64,000 bases of DNA from Lepidurus packardi (Eukaryota; Arthropoda; Branchiopoda; Notostraca; Triopsidae). This document shows, piece by piece, positions 55,303-64,000 of the stretch (its first letter is position 1; each line of letters opens with the position of its first letter). A model generated the notes under the pieces. That model did no database searches. It was not told the DNA's origin and saw only the letters and a list, made by a program, of their open reading frames with translations. The stretch is taken from positions 62,001-126,000 of the forward strand of contig JAKZAN010000075.1 in assembly GCA_023053545.1 (NCBI GenBank), given 5' to 3'. Position numbers and translations under genes: made by a program.

Positions 55303-58300
55303 TCGCCGGCCCTGTTTCCGGTCGGAAACATCTAATCCTCCAGTTGGGTTTTCATCTGAGGCCTCTTCCAGTAGACATAGCTTCGCGACCGGTCGGATGA
55401 ATACGCCGCTCGTAGTTTTAACTCGCGCCACTCTAACAACACCGTCGGACCCGGGAAAGGGTTCTAAGACTCGGCCAAGCGGCCAATGACCGCGAGGGGT
55501 TGTCGGGTCTACAATCAAGACGACATCACCGGTCTTTAAATTTCGGCGGTCCTGTAACCACTTACGGCGCTCTATGAGTGTTGGGACATACTCTCGAAGC
55601 CATCTTCGCCAGAAGAGTTCGGTGATCGCTTGCGAGCATCTCCACCGTTTTCGCGAATCCATTTCGCTCTCTTCGAAAATGTCTACCGGAGTGTTAGGGT
55701 TCGCCCTCCCGAGCAGGAAATGATTTGGTGTAAGGGGTTGTAAGTCGGACGGATCCAGGCTCACGTGGGTTAGTGGCCGTCCATTAATCAAGGACTCTAC
55801 TTCTGCCATCACAGTAAGAAGAACCTCGTCGGTAACCGTGCGGTTCTTCAACGTAGCCCGCAACGCTGTCTTCGCCGAACCCACCAACCGCTCCCACGCT
55901 CCTCCGAAATGGGGCGCGGCTGGCGGAGAAAAACGCCATTTTATTCCACGTCGAACGGCTTCTTCGCCTACACGCACGTGATCCATACTACCGAGACAAT
56001 CCCGTAGCTCTTTCTCGGCTGCAACTAAGTTCGTCCCGTTATCACTAAAACATGTTGCAGGGCAGCCTCGTTTGCTAATAAAACGTCTGAGAGCCATGAT
56101 AAACGAATCCGTATCCAATGTGTGGGCTATTTCGATGTGTACCGCTCTTGTAACCAAGCAAGTAAACAAACACCCATAACGTTTGTGGCTCCTACGATGA
56201 ATGACTACGTACAACGGGCCAAAAAAGTCTACTCCGGTGTTATGGAACGGGGGTTTAAAGGCTTCCAAACGTTCGCGCGGAAGTGCTGCCATAATCGGGG
56301 TCTGGGGTTGCACCCTCAACCTACGGCAGACGGGACAACTCCGAATAAACTTCCGTACTGTGGATCTGCCTCGTAGGATCCAGTAATTCTGCTGAATCTC
56401 CGCTAAAGTACGCTCGATGGAGGCATGGAGGGTCCGTTCATGGGCGTCGCTGATTACATGTCTGGTAAATGGATCTTGAGGGCACAAAATAATCGGGTTT
56501 CTCACGTTCGGGTCGAGTTCGGCGTGACGTATACGTCCATCGGCTCGGATAACCCCATCTTTGTCGAGGTAGGGCTTAAGTTTAAGCAGTCGCGAGGTAG
56601 ATTTCGTCGGTTTCCCCGCTTCCAACGCTTCGATTTCTTCCTTGAAGGCGTTCGACTGGGCTGCTTTCAAACAAGCATGGGAAGCTTTCTTTACCTCGTC
56701 TACTTGTAATGGTCCGATCGTACGCGATCCCTTTTCAGTACGGCAGTTACGGCCGAAACGAAGTACGCAAGCGATCACCCTTTTAAGTCTGCCAAGATTC
56801 TTACAACGCGCGAAAAGGTCGTGTACGGGTTTGGCCACTTGAGTCAATAATCCCACCCATTTCGAAGGCAGGATCTCAGGATCATCGGGTTCAGGTTCGT
56901 TTCCATTATCAGTCATTGGCCAACGATCCGGTGGTAATATCAAGAACTCGGGACCATGGAACCACTCCCGACAATTAACCAAATCGGTAGTAGCTACCCC
57001 CCTACTGCACATGTCTGCGGGGTTGGTTTCACCCGGAACGTGTCTCCATTGGCGCCAGTTGGTCGACTCTAAGACCTCGCCGACCCGGTTGGCCACGAAG
57101 GTCGTGAATCGGCAAGTCTTAGAGTTTATCCACTTAAGTACGGTCGTTGAGTCCGTCCACAGAAAAACCTGTTCCGGTTTGGCTCTCAGTTCGTTGATTA
57201 CCGTTAAGGTAAGCCTGGCGGCTATCACGGCACCGAGGAGCTCAAGCCTTGGGATCGTAAGTTGTTTAACTGGGGCTACGCGAGTCTTTGCAGCGACGAG
57301 GGAAACCGAGACCGGGCTAGAGGGGTAGTCAAATCGTAGATAGATGACCGCACCGTAACCGGCTTCGGAGGCGTCGCAGAAAGTATGGATTTGAAAGGAG
57401 GACGGGTAGGCCTGAACGGTTCGTAGGCATCGAGGAATCGTTAGCGTTTCCAGGGCTGCAAGCTCGGACGCCCAGGTATTCCATGCTCCTTGAAGCCGCT
57501 CCGGTAGTTCATCGTCCCAATCCAGACGCTGACGCCAAATTTCTTGCAAAAGGACCTTAGCAACTAAGATTACCGGTGCTATAAATCCTAGAGGGTCGAA
57601 GATACTAGCGACCGCCCGAAGGACTCCTCTTTTAGTGGAAACGGACTTAGCGACGACCACTCGAAATAAGAACGCGTCCCTTTCTGCGTTCCACAAAACG
57701 CCCAAAGTACGTTCGACAGGGAGGTCGTCTAGGTCAATATTGAGGCTCGGAATTAGGCGTTCACCTGCCGGTAAAGCCGCCATGACTTCACGAGATCCTG
57801 AAAGCCATTTCGTCAATCGGAAACCCCCTCGGGCCAACAGGCTAGTCAAGGCGCCACAGGTTTCCGTGGCCTCCTTTTCGGTATCCAGCGAATCCAAGAA
57901 ATTGTCCACGTAGAACTGGGTTTTAACCTTGTTCACTAAATCCGGTCGATCGCACCCGAAGTCTTCAGCCGTCCGCTGGAGGGCATACATACAAACAGAC
58001 GGCGACGAAACCGCGCCGAAAATCTGTACGGTCATTCTATAGGTATGGGGGGCTGACTGGGATCCAGGGCGTCTCCACAGAAATCTAAGAGCATCTTGGT
58101 CTTCCGTTTTCACGCGCACCTGATGAAACATCTTTTCCACGTCTGAGGAGACAGCGACTGGACGTTCTCGAAAACGGATCAGGAGGCCAACGAGATTGAC
58201 CATCAAGTCGGGACCTTGAAGCAGGTTGGAATTGAGCGATGATCCACCGAAGACGCTAGAAGCGTCAAAGACTACTCTGACCTTCCCAGGTTTATTCGGG

Positions 58301-61300
58301 TTAATCACGCCATGGTGGGGTAAATACCAAATTCGGCCTGGAGATCCTCGGAGCTCTTCGAGACTAAGCTTCCTGGCGTGCCCCAAGGATATATACTCCT
58401 CGATAACCGCGTTGTATTTCCCAGCGTAATCAGGATCGCGACGAAATCTGCGTTCGACGGTAAAAAGTCGTTTAAGGGCGGAGCTTCGGTTGTCAGGTAG
58501 CATGGTTGACGAGAACTTCCACGGGAGCCCGATCTCATACCGTTCTCCGTCATGACGAGTGGAAGTTTCGAACGTTTGCATCGCTTGACGATCCGCTTCA
58601 CTCACCGGATTCTTCGAGGCAACCATTCCCAACGATTCTACGGTCCAGAATCGCTCGAGGGTTTCGTTAAGCTCCTCAAGTTCCTTAAGGGGTCGTGTGC
58701 TGACGAGGTGACACCGGGGGTACGATGCAATTTGCTTCGTCGAAAGTCCACCTACTGCGCACCAGCCAAAAGGCATCCTGAAAGCTACAGGGGCTGCGTC
58801 GTCGTACTCAGACTCGCGGTAGTCCAGCTGTCTGTGTATTTTCGGTACATCCATTCCGATCAGGACGGTCACATCGTTGGAGTCCACGAGTGGGAGATCT
58901 AAATCCGCCAAGTGTTCCCATTCCTTCTTCAAATTCGGCCAGTCTACAACTCTTCTTGAAACGCATATCTTCGGTACCGCAAGTGCCTCGGAGACGTTGA
59001 ATGAAACGGTTTCCTCACGAGATTTGATCTTGAAACCCACCTGCATGGTTTTGGAGATTGGGTCATTCCCATGGTACGTACCAATTCGCATGCGTAGGCT
59101 CCTTCCCCTCAAACCAAGTTTAGATGCCGCGTCTTGACGGATAAGGGAGGTCTCACTTCCACCATCCAGCAAGGCAAAGGTATCGATGAACGTATCCTCC
59201 GAGTAGAGTCGGACAGGTACGACCAACAGAAGAATTTGTCTTGTCGACCCGTCAGCAGAGACAGCGTTGACGTACGGACCTTCTTCGGATTCGCGACTTT
59301 GACCGTTTGGTTCTCGACTGCGTCTTGCGCTATTGTTACCAAGCTTGGCCTTCCGATCAAAGGCGCGTGGGGCGTCGTGTAGTAAGCGATGATGAAGACG
59401 TTTACATCCTTCAAGGCCGCATTCTGCATCTCTTTGGCATTGTCGACTAACGTGTCCTTTGCAGAGGCATCTGAAGCAGTAGCCATTGTTCTTGACCAGA
59501 TCGATTTTATCGGGTGGGGAAAGGGATGCAAATTTGTCGCAGTTGGACAACGGATGCGTTCGTCCACATGCGGGACATTTCGTGCTCCCACTGGGTTCTT
59601 CGGTGTCCACGTGCGTTGCAAAGACAGTTGGTGTATAGGAATTCGGTTTCCCCTTATTAGACTTAGGGTACTTCTTCGCTGTGGTCGTAGATTCGGAGTT
59701 TGGACCTTTAGCAGTACCAAGGGGTCGTACTTTTCCTTCAGCCCTCACAAGGTTCTTGAGCCAGCCATCGAAATCGGACAATGTCGGGAGCTGCGGCTCC
59801 ATATTTAGTACATGGCGCCCCCACTTGCTTCGAAGTCCGCTGGGGAGTTTGTCTATCAGTTGCTCGAGCGTAGCTGCTGAGGACAACTCATGCCCATAAC
59901 CACAGTGAATAAGGGTAGTTACAAACCCATGGAGTTTACGCGAGAAGTCTCGTAGGGACTCATATTGCTGATTCTTTAGGGCTGGCATTTCAAGTAAACT
60001 CTTGATATAGCACCTCGCGATCAGTTGCGGATCCCCATACATCTCTTGCAGCTCTTTGAGGGCTTCTTCGTACAATCCCGGACTGAGGAGAGTTTGCGCA
60101 ATGCTTTCACGGATGTCGGGACTCAACATTTCCCTTAGCATTGCAATTCGTTGCGCGTCGCAATGTAGGGTATCGTGGACTAGGCTCTTGAATGTGGCTA
60201 TAAAAAGGGGCCAATCTTGCGGATTACCATCGAACGGCTTAAGTTCTACCTTCGGCATTACCCCAGAGAACCATGGCGAACACGCGGTCGTCGAGGGAAA
60301 GAACGTACTTGGATTGACCTGTTGGTTCAGTTGGCTTATCCAGGCATCTGGCGGTGTACCTTGAGGCGCTTGGACAGCCGGCCCGTTTAAAGGCCACGTG
60401 GAGCATTGGGGAGGAGCAGGAGTATTTATAAAACTACCTACAGTTGATCGCTTATTCATAGACAGCTGGTCCATGGCTGTAGAGCGAATAGCAGTACTCA
60501 CCGGGTTTGAAAACCGGACGTCTGCAACGAGCGAGTCAGCTCCACGACCTTGAAGTATCCCAGCTGCCGGAGGGGGAAATCTGATGTCAGGAACTGAGCG
60601 CTGCTGCGATGTTAAAGGGGGAAGTGCGTTTCGCGGGGAATAGCCCCTGTCGTGGTGGATTCGTGGACTGGCGGTCGTTAACTCCCTTGTAATCGCGAGC
60701 GAAGATATCAATTCCTCGTCGACTTCGCGGGCCGCATTTTCTTCTTCATCCACCTCCTGACGTAACTGGACCACCTGCAAGGCTTCTCGTTCCAGCTGAT
60801 TCGAAAGATCTCGCCGCCTTTGCTGCTGCTGTATCCTCAATCGCCTTTCTTCGGTTTCCGCTTCTAAAGCCTTCAGAGCCCGTATGTCTTCGACGTGTTC
60901 TTCTACTTCTCGCTGAGATTGATGTAAACGGAGTTCCGTGTCGCGCCTTTGCCTCTCGGCTTCTTGGAGACTGCTGCGTCGCGCGGACGTCACTGTGCTT
61001 CTAGAGTACGTCGACGAGGCATCATTGGCACGAGATTTTACATAATCATCGATTCGAACGTAGGCATTGTTAGTGTCTTCATCCAACTGGCGAATCCAAG
61101 CTTCACTTTTCGCAACTGTCGCTTGTCCGCTTAACTGTGCGACGTAATCCGAATGCGCTTGCATACACTCTTCATACACTTCAGTTAAATTAGCACGGTG
61201 TGCACGTAGCTCAGTCCTACTGCCTCTATCGATGATATGGTTTTCGATTCGATGGATTATTCTTGTTAGCTTGCTTCGGGCGTTTTTTCGAACTTTGAGC

Positions 61301-61377
61301 AAAACTTCAACCACTGACTGAGCCTCCTTCACGGGGCCTTCAACGTTGGCTTCAGGGGGAGGACTCTTCGAGGCCAT
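55288..61377 (-). CDS. BEL element B Gag-Pol polyprotein, complete
   Basis: 2029 codons from ATG 61377, chosen because it sits in a strong GCCATGG context (the frame is open a little further upstream without ATG), to TGA 55288-55290. In order: a coiled-coil, Gln/Arg-rich N-terminus (about 1-240); DUF1759-type gag (about 375-530); knuckles CPACGRTHPLSNC and CFRCLCKGHVSRQC (about 600-665); aspartic protease-like ALLDGGSETSLI (about 735); reverse transcriptase (VRVVFDASS; SSDVEKMFHQV; YVDN about 1157); RNase H (FCDASEAGYGA, LWTDSTTVLKW, NPADMCSRG; about 1330-1460); integrase zinc and DDE core (CPVCRRLR, GVDFFGPL, SDNGTN, GGAWERLV; about 1640-1830); C-terminal DUF5641-like (RRWLREYVP, GRVLEPFPG). 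All catalytic blocks are present; RT has N in place of the second D of YVDD. Confidence 0.95.
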   Translation of the reverse strand: MASKSPPPEANVEGPVKEAQSVVEVLLKVRKNARSKLTRIIHRIENHIIDRGSRTELRAHRANLTEVYEECMQAHSDYVAQLSGQATVAKSEAWIRQLDEDTNNAYVRIDDYVKSRANDASSTYSRSTVTSARRSSLQEAERQRRDTELRLHQSQREVEEHVEDIRALKALEAETEERRLRIQQQQRRRDLSNQLEREALQVVQLRQEVDEEENAAREVDEELISSLAITRELTTASPRIHHDRGYSPRNALPPLTSQQRSVPDIRFPPPAAGILQGRGADSLVADVRFSNPVSTAIRSTAMDQLSMNKRSTVGSFINTPAPPQCSTWPLNGPAVQAPQGTPPDAWISQLNQQVNPSTFFPSTTACSPWFSGVMPKVELKPFDGNPQDWPLFIATFKSLVHDTLHCDAQRIAMLREMLSPDIRESIAQTLLSPGLYEEALKELQEMYGDPQLIARCYIKSLLEMPALKNQQYESLRDFSRKLHGFVTTLIHCGYGHELSSAATLEQLIDKLPSGLRSKWGRHVLNMEPQLPTLSDFDGWLKNLVRAEGKVRPLGTAKGPNSESTTTAKKYPKSNKGKPNSYTPTVFATHVDTEEPSGSTKCPACGRTHPLSNCDKFASLSPPDKIDLVKNNGYCFRCLCKGHVSRQCQRDAECGLEGCKRLHHRLLHDAPRAFDRKAKLGNNSARRSREPNGQSRESEEGPYVNAVSADGSTRQILLLVVPVRLYSEDTFIDTFALLDGGSETSLIRQDAASKLGLRGRSLRMRIGTYHGNDPISKTMQVGFKIKSREETVSFNVSEALAVPKICVSRRVVDWPNLKKEWEHLADLDLPLVDSNDVTVLIGMDVPKIHRQLDYRESEYDDAAPVAFRMPFGWCAVGGLSTKQIASYPRCHLVSTRPLKELEELNETLERFWTVESLGMVASKNPVSEADRQAMQTFETSTRHDGERYEIGLPWKFSSTMLPDNRSSALKRLFTVERRFRRDPDYAGKYNAVIEEYISLGHARKLSLEELRGSPGRIWYLPHHGVINPNKPGKVRVVFDASSVFGGSSLNSNLLQGPDLMVNLVGLLIRFRERPVAVSSDVEKMFHQVRVKTEDQDALRFLWRRPGSQSAPHTYRMTVQIFGAVSSPSVCMYALQRTAEDFGCDRPDLVNKVKTQFYVDNFLDSLDTEKEATETCGALTSLLARGGFRLTKWLSGSREVMAALPAGERLIPSLNIDLDDLPVERTLGVLWNAERDAFLFRVVVAKSVSTKRGVLRAVASIFDPLGFIAPVILVAKVLLQEIWRQRLDWDDELPERLQGAWNTWASELAALETLTIPRCLRTVQAYPSSFQIHTFCDASEAGYGAVIYLRFDYPSSPVSVSLVAAKTRVAPVKQLTIPRLELLGAVIAARLTLTVINELRAKPEQVFLWTDSTTVLKWINSKTCRFTTFVANRVGEVLESTNWRQWRHVPGETNPADMCSRGVATTDLVNCREWFHGPEFLILPPDRWPMTDNGNEPEPDDPEILPSKWVGLLTQVAKPVHDLFARCKNLGRLKRVIACVLRFGRNCRTEKGSRTIGPLQVDEVKKASHACLKAAQSNAFKEEIEALEAGKPTKSTSRLLKLKPYLDKDGVIRADGRIRHAELDPNVRNPIILCPQDPFTRHVISDAHERTLHASIERTLAEIQQNYWILRGRSTVRKFIRSCPVCRRLRVQPQTPIMAALPRERLEAFKPPFHNTGVDFFGPLYVVIHRRSHKRYGCLFTCLVTRAVHIEIAHTLDTDSFIMALRRFISKRGCPATCFSDNGTNLVAAEKELRDCLGSMDHVRVGEEAVRRGIKWRFSPPAAPHFGGAWERLVGSAKTALRATLKNRTVTDEVLLTVMAEVESLINGRPLTHVSLDPSDLQPLTPNHFLLGRANPNTPVDIFEESEMDSRKRWRCSQAITELFWRRWLREYVPTLIERRKWLQDRRNLKTGDVVLIVDPTTPRGHWPLGRVLEPFPGSDGVVRVARVKTTSGVFIRPVAKLCLLEEASDENPTGGLDVSDRKQGRRCSGQ

Positions 61378-61419
61378 GGCAAAGGTTTTCACAGAACGAG
61401 TTCGGAATAAACTTAGGAT

Positions 61420-61437
61420 TCCCGGGTTTCGGCACCA
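61420..61437 (-). promoter_or_regulatory. primer-binding site, tRNA-Phe type
   Basis: Plus strand tcccgggtttcggcacca equals the 3' end (with CCA) of animal tRNA-Phe as I recall it, so in element sense it is the 18-nt complementary primer site, seven bases inside the 5' LTR. Confidence 0.85.
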
Positions 61438-61444
61438 GAAATTA

Positions 61445-61773
61445 TGTACGCAACACTAAAGAGACTGTCACGATGTTCGCACATATAGTTCAATTTATTG
61501 TGGAATCACTATTACAAGCAACTTGATAAAACGAGGTAAAAACAATTCGGATAAAAGACCGGCACGTCCGTTTGTCAGTGCAGCTGTATATCGTCTCCCC
61601 ATATCCTTGAGGGTCAACTCAGGTTGAGCGTCAGTCAAACGTTAAAGGTTATCGATCGGTAAAAGGATAAAAATTCTACTGTCGCGAACCTTGGGCATGA
61701 ATCCGCCAAGGTCGCCTAGTCGGAGTCATTTCGAGTCTCACGTTCGTACCTTCTGGACTCACTGTCCAGAACA
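61445..61773 (-). repeat. 5' LTR of BEL element B
   Basis: 329 bp, no difference from 54974-55302 seen by eye. It should hold the element promoter. The same 8-bp stem lies at 61751-61771. Confidence 0.95.
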
Positions 61774-61778
61774 TTCAC
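61774..61778. repeat. right target-site duplicate of BEL element B
   Basis: ttcac, matching 54969-54973. Confidence 0.95.
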
Positions 61779-61954
61779 GTTTCACATAACAGCGAATGCC
61801 AAGTTAGGTCTAACCTCGTTTTTCCATGTATCTTTGAAATTCTAACAATCACGCTGGTATGTACTAAAACTATGTTCGTATCTAGCTTTTGTTTCTTTGG
61901 CGTTCGCTTGTATACCCAGCAACGCTGTATCGATAACAAACTGTACCGATTTAC

Positions 61955-63013
61955 CGAGGTTGGGGGGTGCTATATTTACAGAAGAAAGTAAAAACCATCA
62001 AATAGGTAATCTAGGGACTAAACTGAGCATCCCACGGGTTAATAATAAACTTCGTGAACTAATTCATTCATATGATATATTTGCTAAACAAAACATACCA
62101 GAAGAAGCTAATCCATGAGCAATTATTATAATTAAAGCACCATTCCACCCCCAAAAATAGAAACTATAGACCAAACCTACATGAGCCACTGAAGAATAAG
62201 CATTCAAAGACTTAATATCTCTCTGACACAAACAAATAAGTCTAGTTAATAAAGCCCCCATCATTCTAACTCTAATAATAAAAGGTGCCCATGTAATTAC
62301 ACAAGACACATTAATATATATAACTCGCATTAATCCATATCCCCCGAGCTTCAACAAAATCCATGCTAAAATCATCGAACCAGCAATACGAGCCTCTACA
62401 TGAGCCCTAGGTAATCATAAATGAAAAAAATAAATAGGCATCTTAACTAAAAAAAAGCTAGTATTAAAAAAGAAAAAAATAATGAATTTGAAAAATGTGA
62501 AAAATACCCCGTATAACCTATATTTAATGTACCTAATTCTGAGCCTATATTAAAAAATCAAATCAACAAAGGCAAAGATGCAACTAAAGTATAAAATAAA
62601 AAATATAAGCCCACCTGTAATCGCTCAGGTTGATAACCCCACCCTAAAATAAGTAAATAACTAGGAATCAGAGATGATTCAAATATAATATAAAAAACTA
62701 AATAATCTCTAATTAAAAAACTTACTTCTAAAAATAATAAAAGGAAAAACACCACAAATAAAAACATATTATTACTAAATGCACGTTGAAGCTTGTAACT
62801 TCTCATCAACATTAGGAACAATAATCAAAATAATAATAGAGCAAGAACATAAGAAACGATATTAAAAGATATCTCAAAGAAAAGCAACCCCCACATTTAC
62901 ACCTATACTCACCAATATACATACAATATCAAGATTCGTACAATTATATTCACTCAACATCGAACTAAAATCACAGGGATCAAAAACAATGTTATTAATA
63001 AAATTTTTAACAT
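61955..63013 (-). pseudogene. ND4: NUMT copy 2: ND4, truncated and frameshifted
   Basis: The same sequence as 29766-30824 with two substitutions (near 62537 and 62928). It lacks the same C-terminal end and has the same frame breaks. The AGG codon at the conserved Lys is at 62406-62408. Confidence 0.9.
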
Positions 63014-63315
63014 TGTAAAATAGTAAATGAATTAAAATAATCACTCCAATGATGCCGCACGATTGAAATCGAAACCGCTAATCCCAATGCTGCTTCACAA
63101 ACCATAAGAACTAAATACACTAAAATAAAATAAAATTCATACCCCAACAAAATAAATATATTAGATATTAAAAAAAATTGCCCTAATATTATTCCTTCCA
63201 ATCTTATTAGAACAGCCAAAAGATGTCGACGATAAGAAACAAACACCCCCAAACTTCTTAATATAATAAGAAATCCTAAATAGAACCACTCTGGTAAAAT
63301 AAAACTATTTAACAT
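63007..63315 (-). pseudogene. ND4L: NUMT copy 2: ND4L
   Basis: Protein identical to copy 1 (102 codons), overlapping ND4 by seven bases. Confidence 0.9.
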
Positions 63316-63324
63316 TATTCAATT

Positions 63325-63387
63325 ACCTTAATAATTAAAAAAAATATTGGTCTTGTAAATCAAAAATAAGATTAATTCTTTTAAGGT
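63325..63387 (+). tRNA. trnT: NUMT copy 2: tRNA-Thr (UGU)
   Basis: Same sequence as 31136-31198. Confidence 0.85.
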
Positions 63388-63389
63388 AT

Positions 63390-63452
63390 CAAGAAAACAA
63401 TTATTTATACCGTAAGCTTCCAAAGCTTATATTCTTCTTAAACTACTTCTTG
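63390..63452 (-). tRNA. trnP: NUMT copy 2: tRNA-Pro (UGG)
   Basis: Same sequence as 31201-31263. Confidence 0.85.
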
Positions 63453-63465
63453 CTATTTTTTAATT

Positions 63466-64000
63466 ATGCTAATATACAATATCCTATCATTCTTTTTATT
63501 AATAAACTCCTTTTTATTTATAACACTCACTCACCCATTATCTATAGGGCTGAGCTTAATAATTCAACGACTTTTAATTTGTTTAATATCAGGAATCTTA
63601 TTTCTAAACTATTGATTTTCATATACACTTTTTTAATTTTTTTGGGTGGTTTATTAGTATTATTTATTTATATTTATAGACTAGCATCAAACGAATTATT
63701 TAAATTTAACCCATATAAGTTCACTATAATTGCTGTATCTAGTATTCTATTATTAATAATCATTTATTTAAATAAAGAAAATTCATGAACTAATCTATTA
63801 ATACATAAATGAATAATTTTAACAAGCTATAAATCTTTTCTAATTAAAATTTATAGACCAATATCATTTCCAATTACATTTTTTCTTATTTCCTATCTTC
63901 TACTATGCTTATTAGTTGTAGTCAACCTTATTAAATTTGATAGAAGACTCTCTCCGGTTACAAAAATAATGTTAACTACGAAAATCTCACCCTATGATTA
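63466..64000 (+). pseudogene. ND6: NUMT copy 2: ND6, same frameshift; the CYTB start follows at the window end
   Basis: Same as 31277-31811, including the T-run one base short near 63630. The CYTB ATG (63994) overlaps its end, and the window stops seven bases into CYTB. Confidence 0.88.

Larger units (their letters stand above)
54974..61773 (-). mobile_element. intact BEL/Pao retrotransposon (element B), 6.8 kb
   Basis: LTRs 54974-55302 and 61445-61773 are both 329 bp and identical by eye. A 5-bp target duplication ttcac flanks them. A primer site for tRNA-Phe and a single unbroken gag-pol ORF lie between. The empty site is present at 29585 in the duplicate segment. Everything points to a very recent insertion. 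It sits in the intron, or downstream sequence, after exon 7 of the BTB-psq gene, antisense to the gene. Confidence 0.97.
53998..64000 (+). repeat. duplicated segment, copy 2 (carries the BEL insertion)
   Basis: 53998-54973 matches 28614-29589 and 61774-64000 matches 29585-31811; the 6.8 kb between is the BEL element plus one copy of the 5-bp target. Here the segment is continuous with the complete upstream BTB-psq gene, so this looks like the original arrangement. Confidence 0.95.

Overview
The window is nuclear DNA of an arthropod, most likely a pancrustacean (crustacean or hexapod). Nuclear introns of about 55-60 bp and long ones, a BTB-psq transcription factor gene, BEL/Pao LTR elements and APE-type non-LTR elements fit this. 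The best clue is an inserted piece of mitochondrial DNA with the order ND4-ND4L-(tRNA-Thr)-(tRNA-Pro)-ND6-CYTB-(tRNA-Ser)-ND1-(tRNA-Leu CUN)-16S. It has only one tRNA-Leu between ND1 and 16S, the state known from insects and crustaceans. No prokaryotic features are present.

Layout. 1-4054: a BEL/Pao element with both LTRs and an internal deletion of integrase. 4214-9028: a nearly full-length minus-strand non-LTR element. Both sit inside satellite DNA. 9029-25768: about 16.7 kb (some 840 copies) of a 20-bp satellite with two levels of higher-order repeat. 25773-27699: a TTAA-flanked DNA element carrying a multi-exon THAP-domain gene. 27704-28613: mostly unassigned, with a perfect 20-bp palindrome. 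28614-31811 and on: a near-identical copy of the 3' part of the BTB-psq gene plus mitochondrial DNA found again at 53998-54973 and 61774-64000. 29766-37095: nuclear mitochondrial DNA (NUMT), split at 32979-35277 by a 5'-truncated LINE with a 14-bp target duplication. 38082-38652: a MITE. 41447-43590: a DNA-transposon remnant with 149-bp inverted arms, a THAP / coiled-coil / helix-turn-helix transposase fragment and a convergent second ORF fragment. 48198-54739: seven exons of the BTB-psq gene, with a hAT-type MITE in an intron. 54974-61773: a second, intact BEL/Pao element on the minus strand (329-bp LTRs identical by eye, 5-bp target duplication, tRNA-Phe primer site, one 2029-codon ORF). 61955-64000: the second NUMT copy, cut by the window end.

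How it fits together. The NUMT lies just downstream of exon 7 of the BTB-psq gene. The segment holding exon 6 end, exon 7 and NUMT occurs twice at about 99.9% identity. The copy at 29585 is the empty site of the intact BEL element, so the order of events can be read: NUMT insertion, then duplication (or allelic divergence or mis-assembly), then BEL insertion. The rest of the window is a nest of transposable elements in and beside satellite heterochromatin. Only the BTB-psq gene looks like an ordinary host gene; the THAP gene may be an element gene or a domesticated one.
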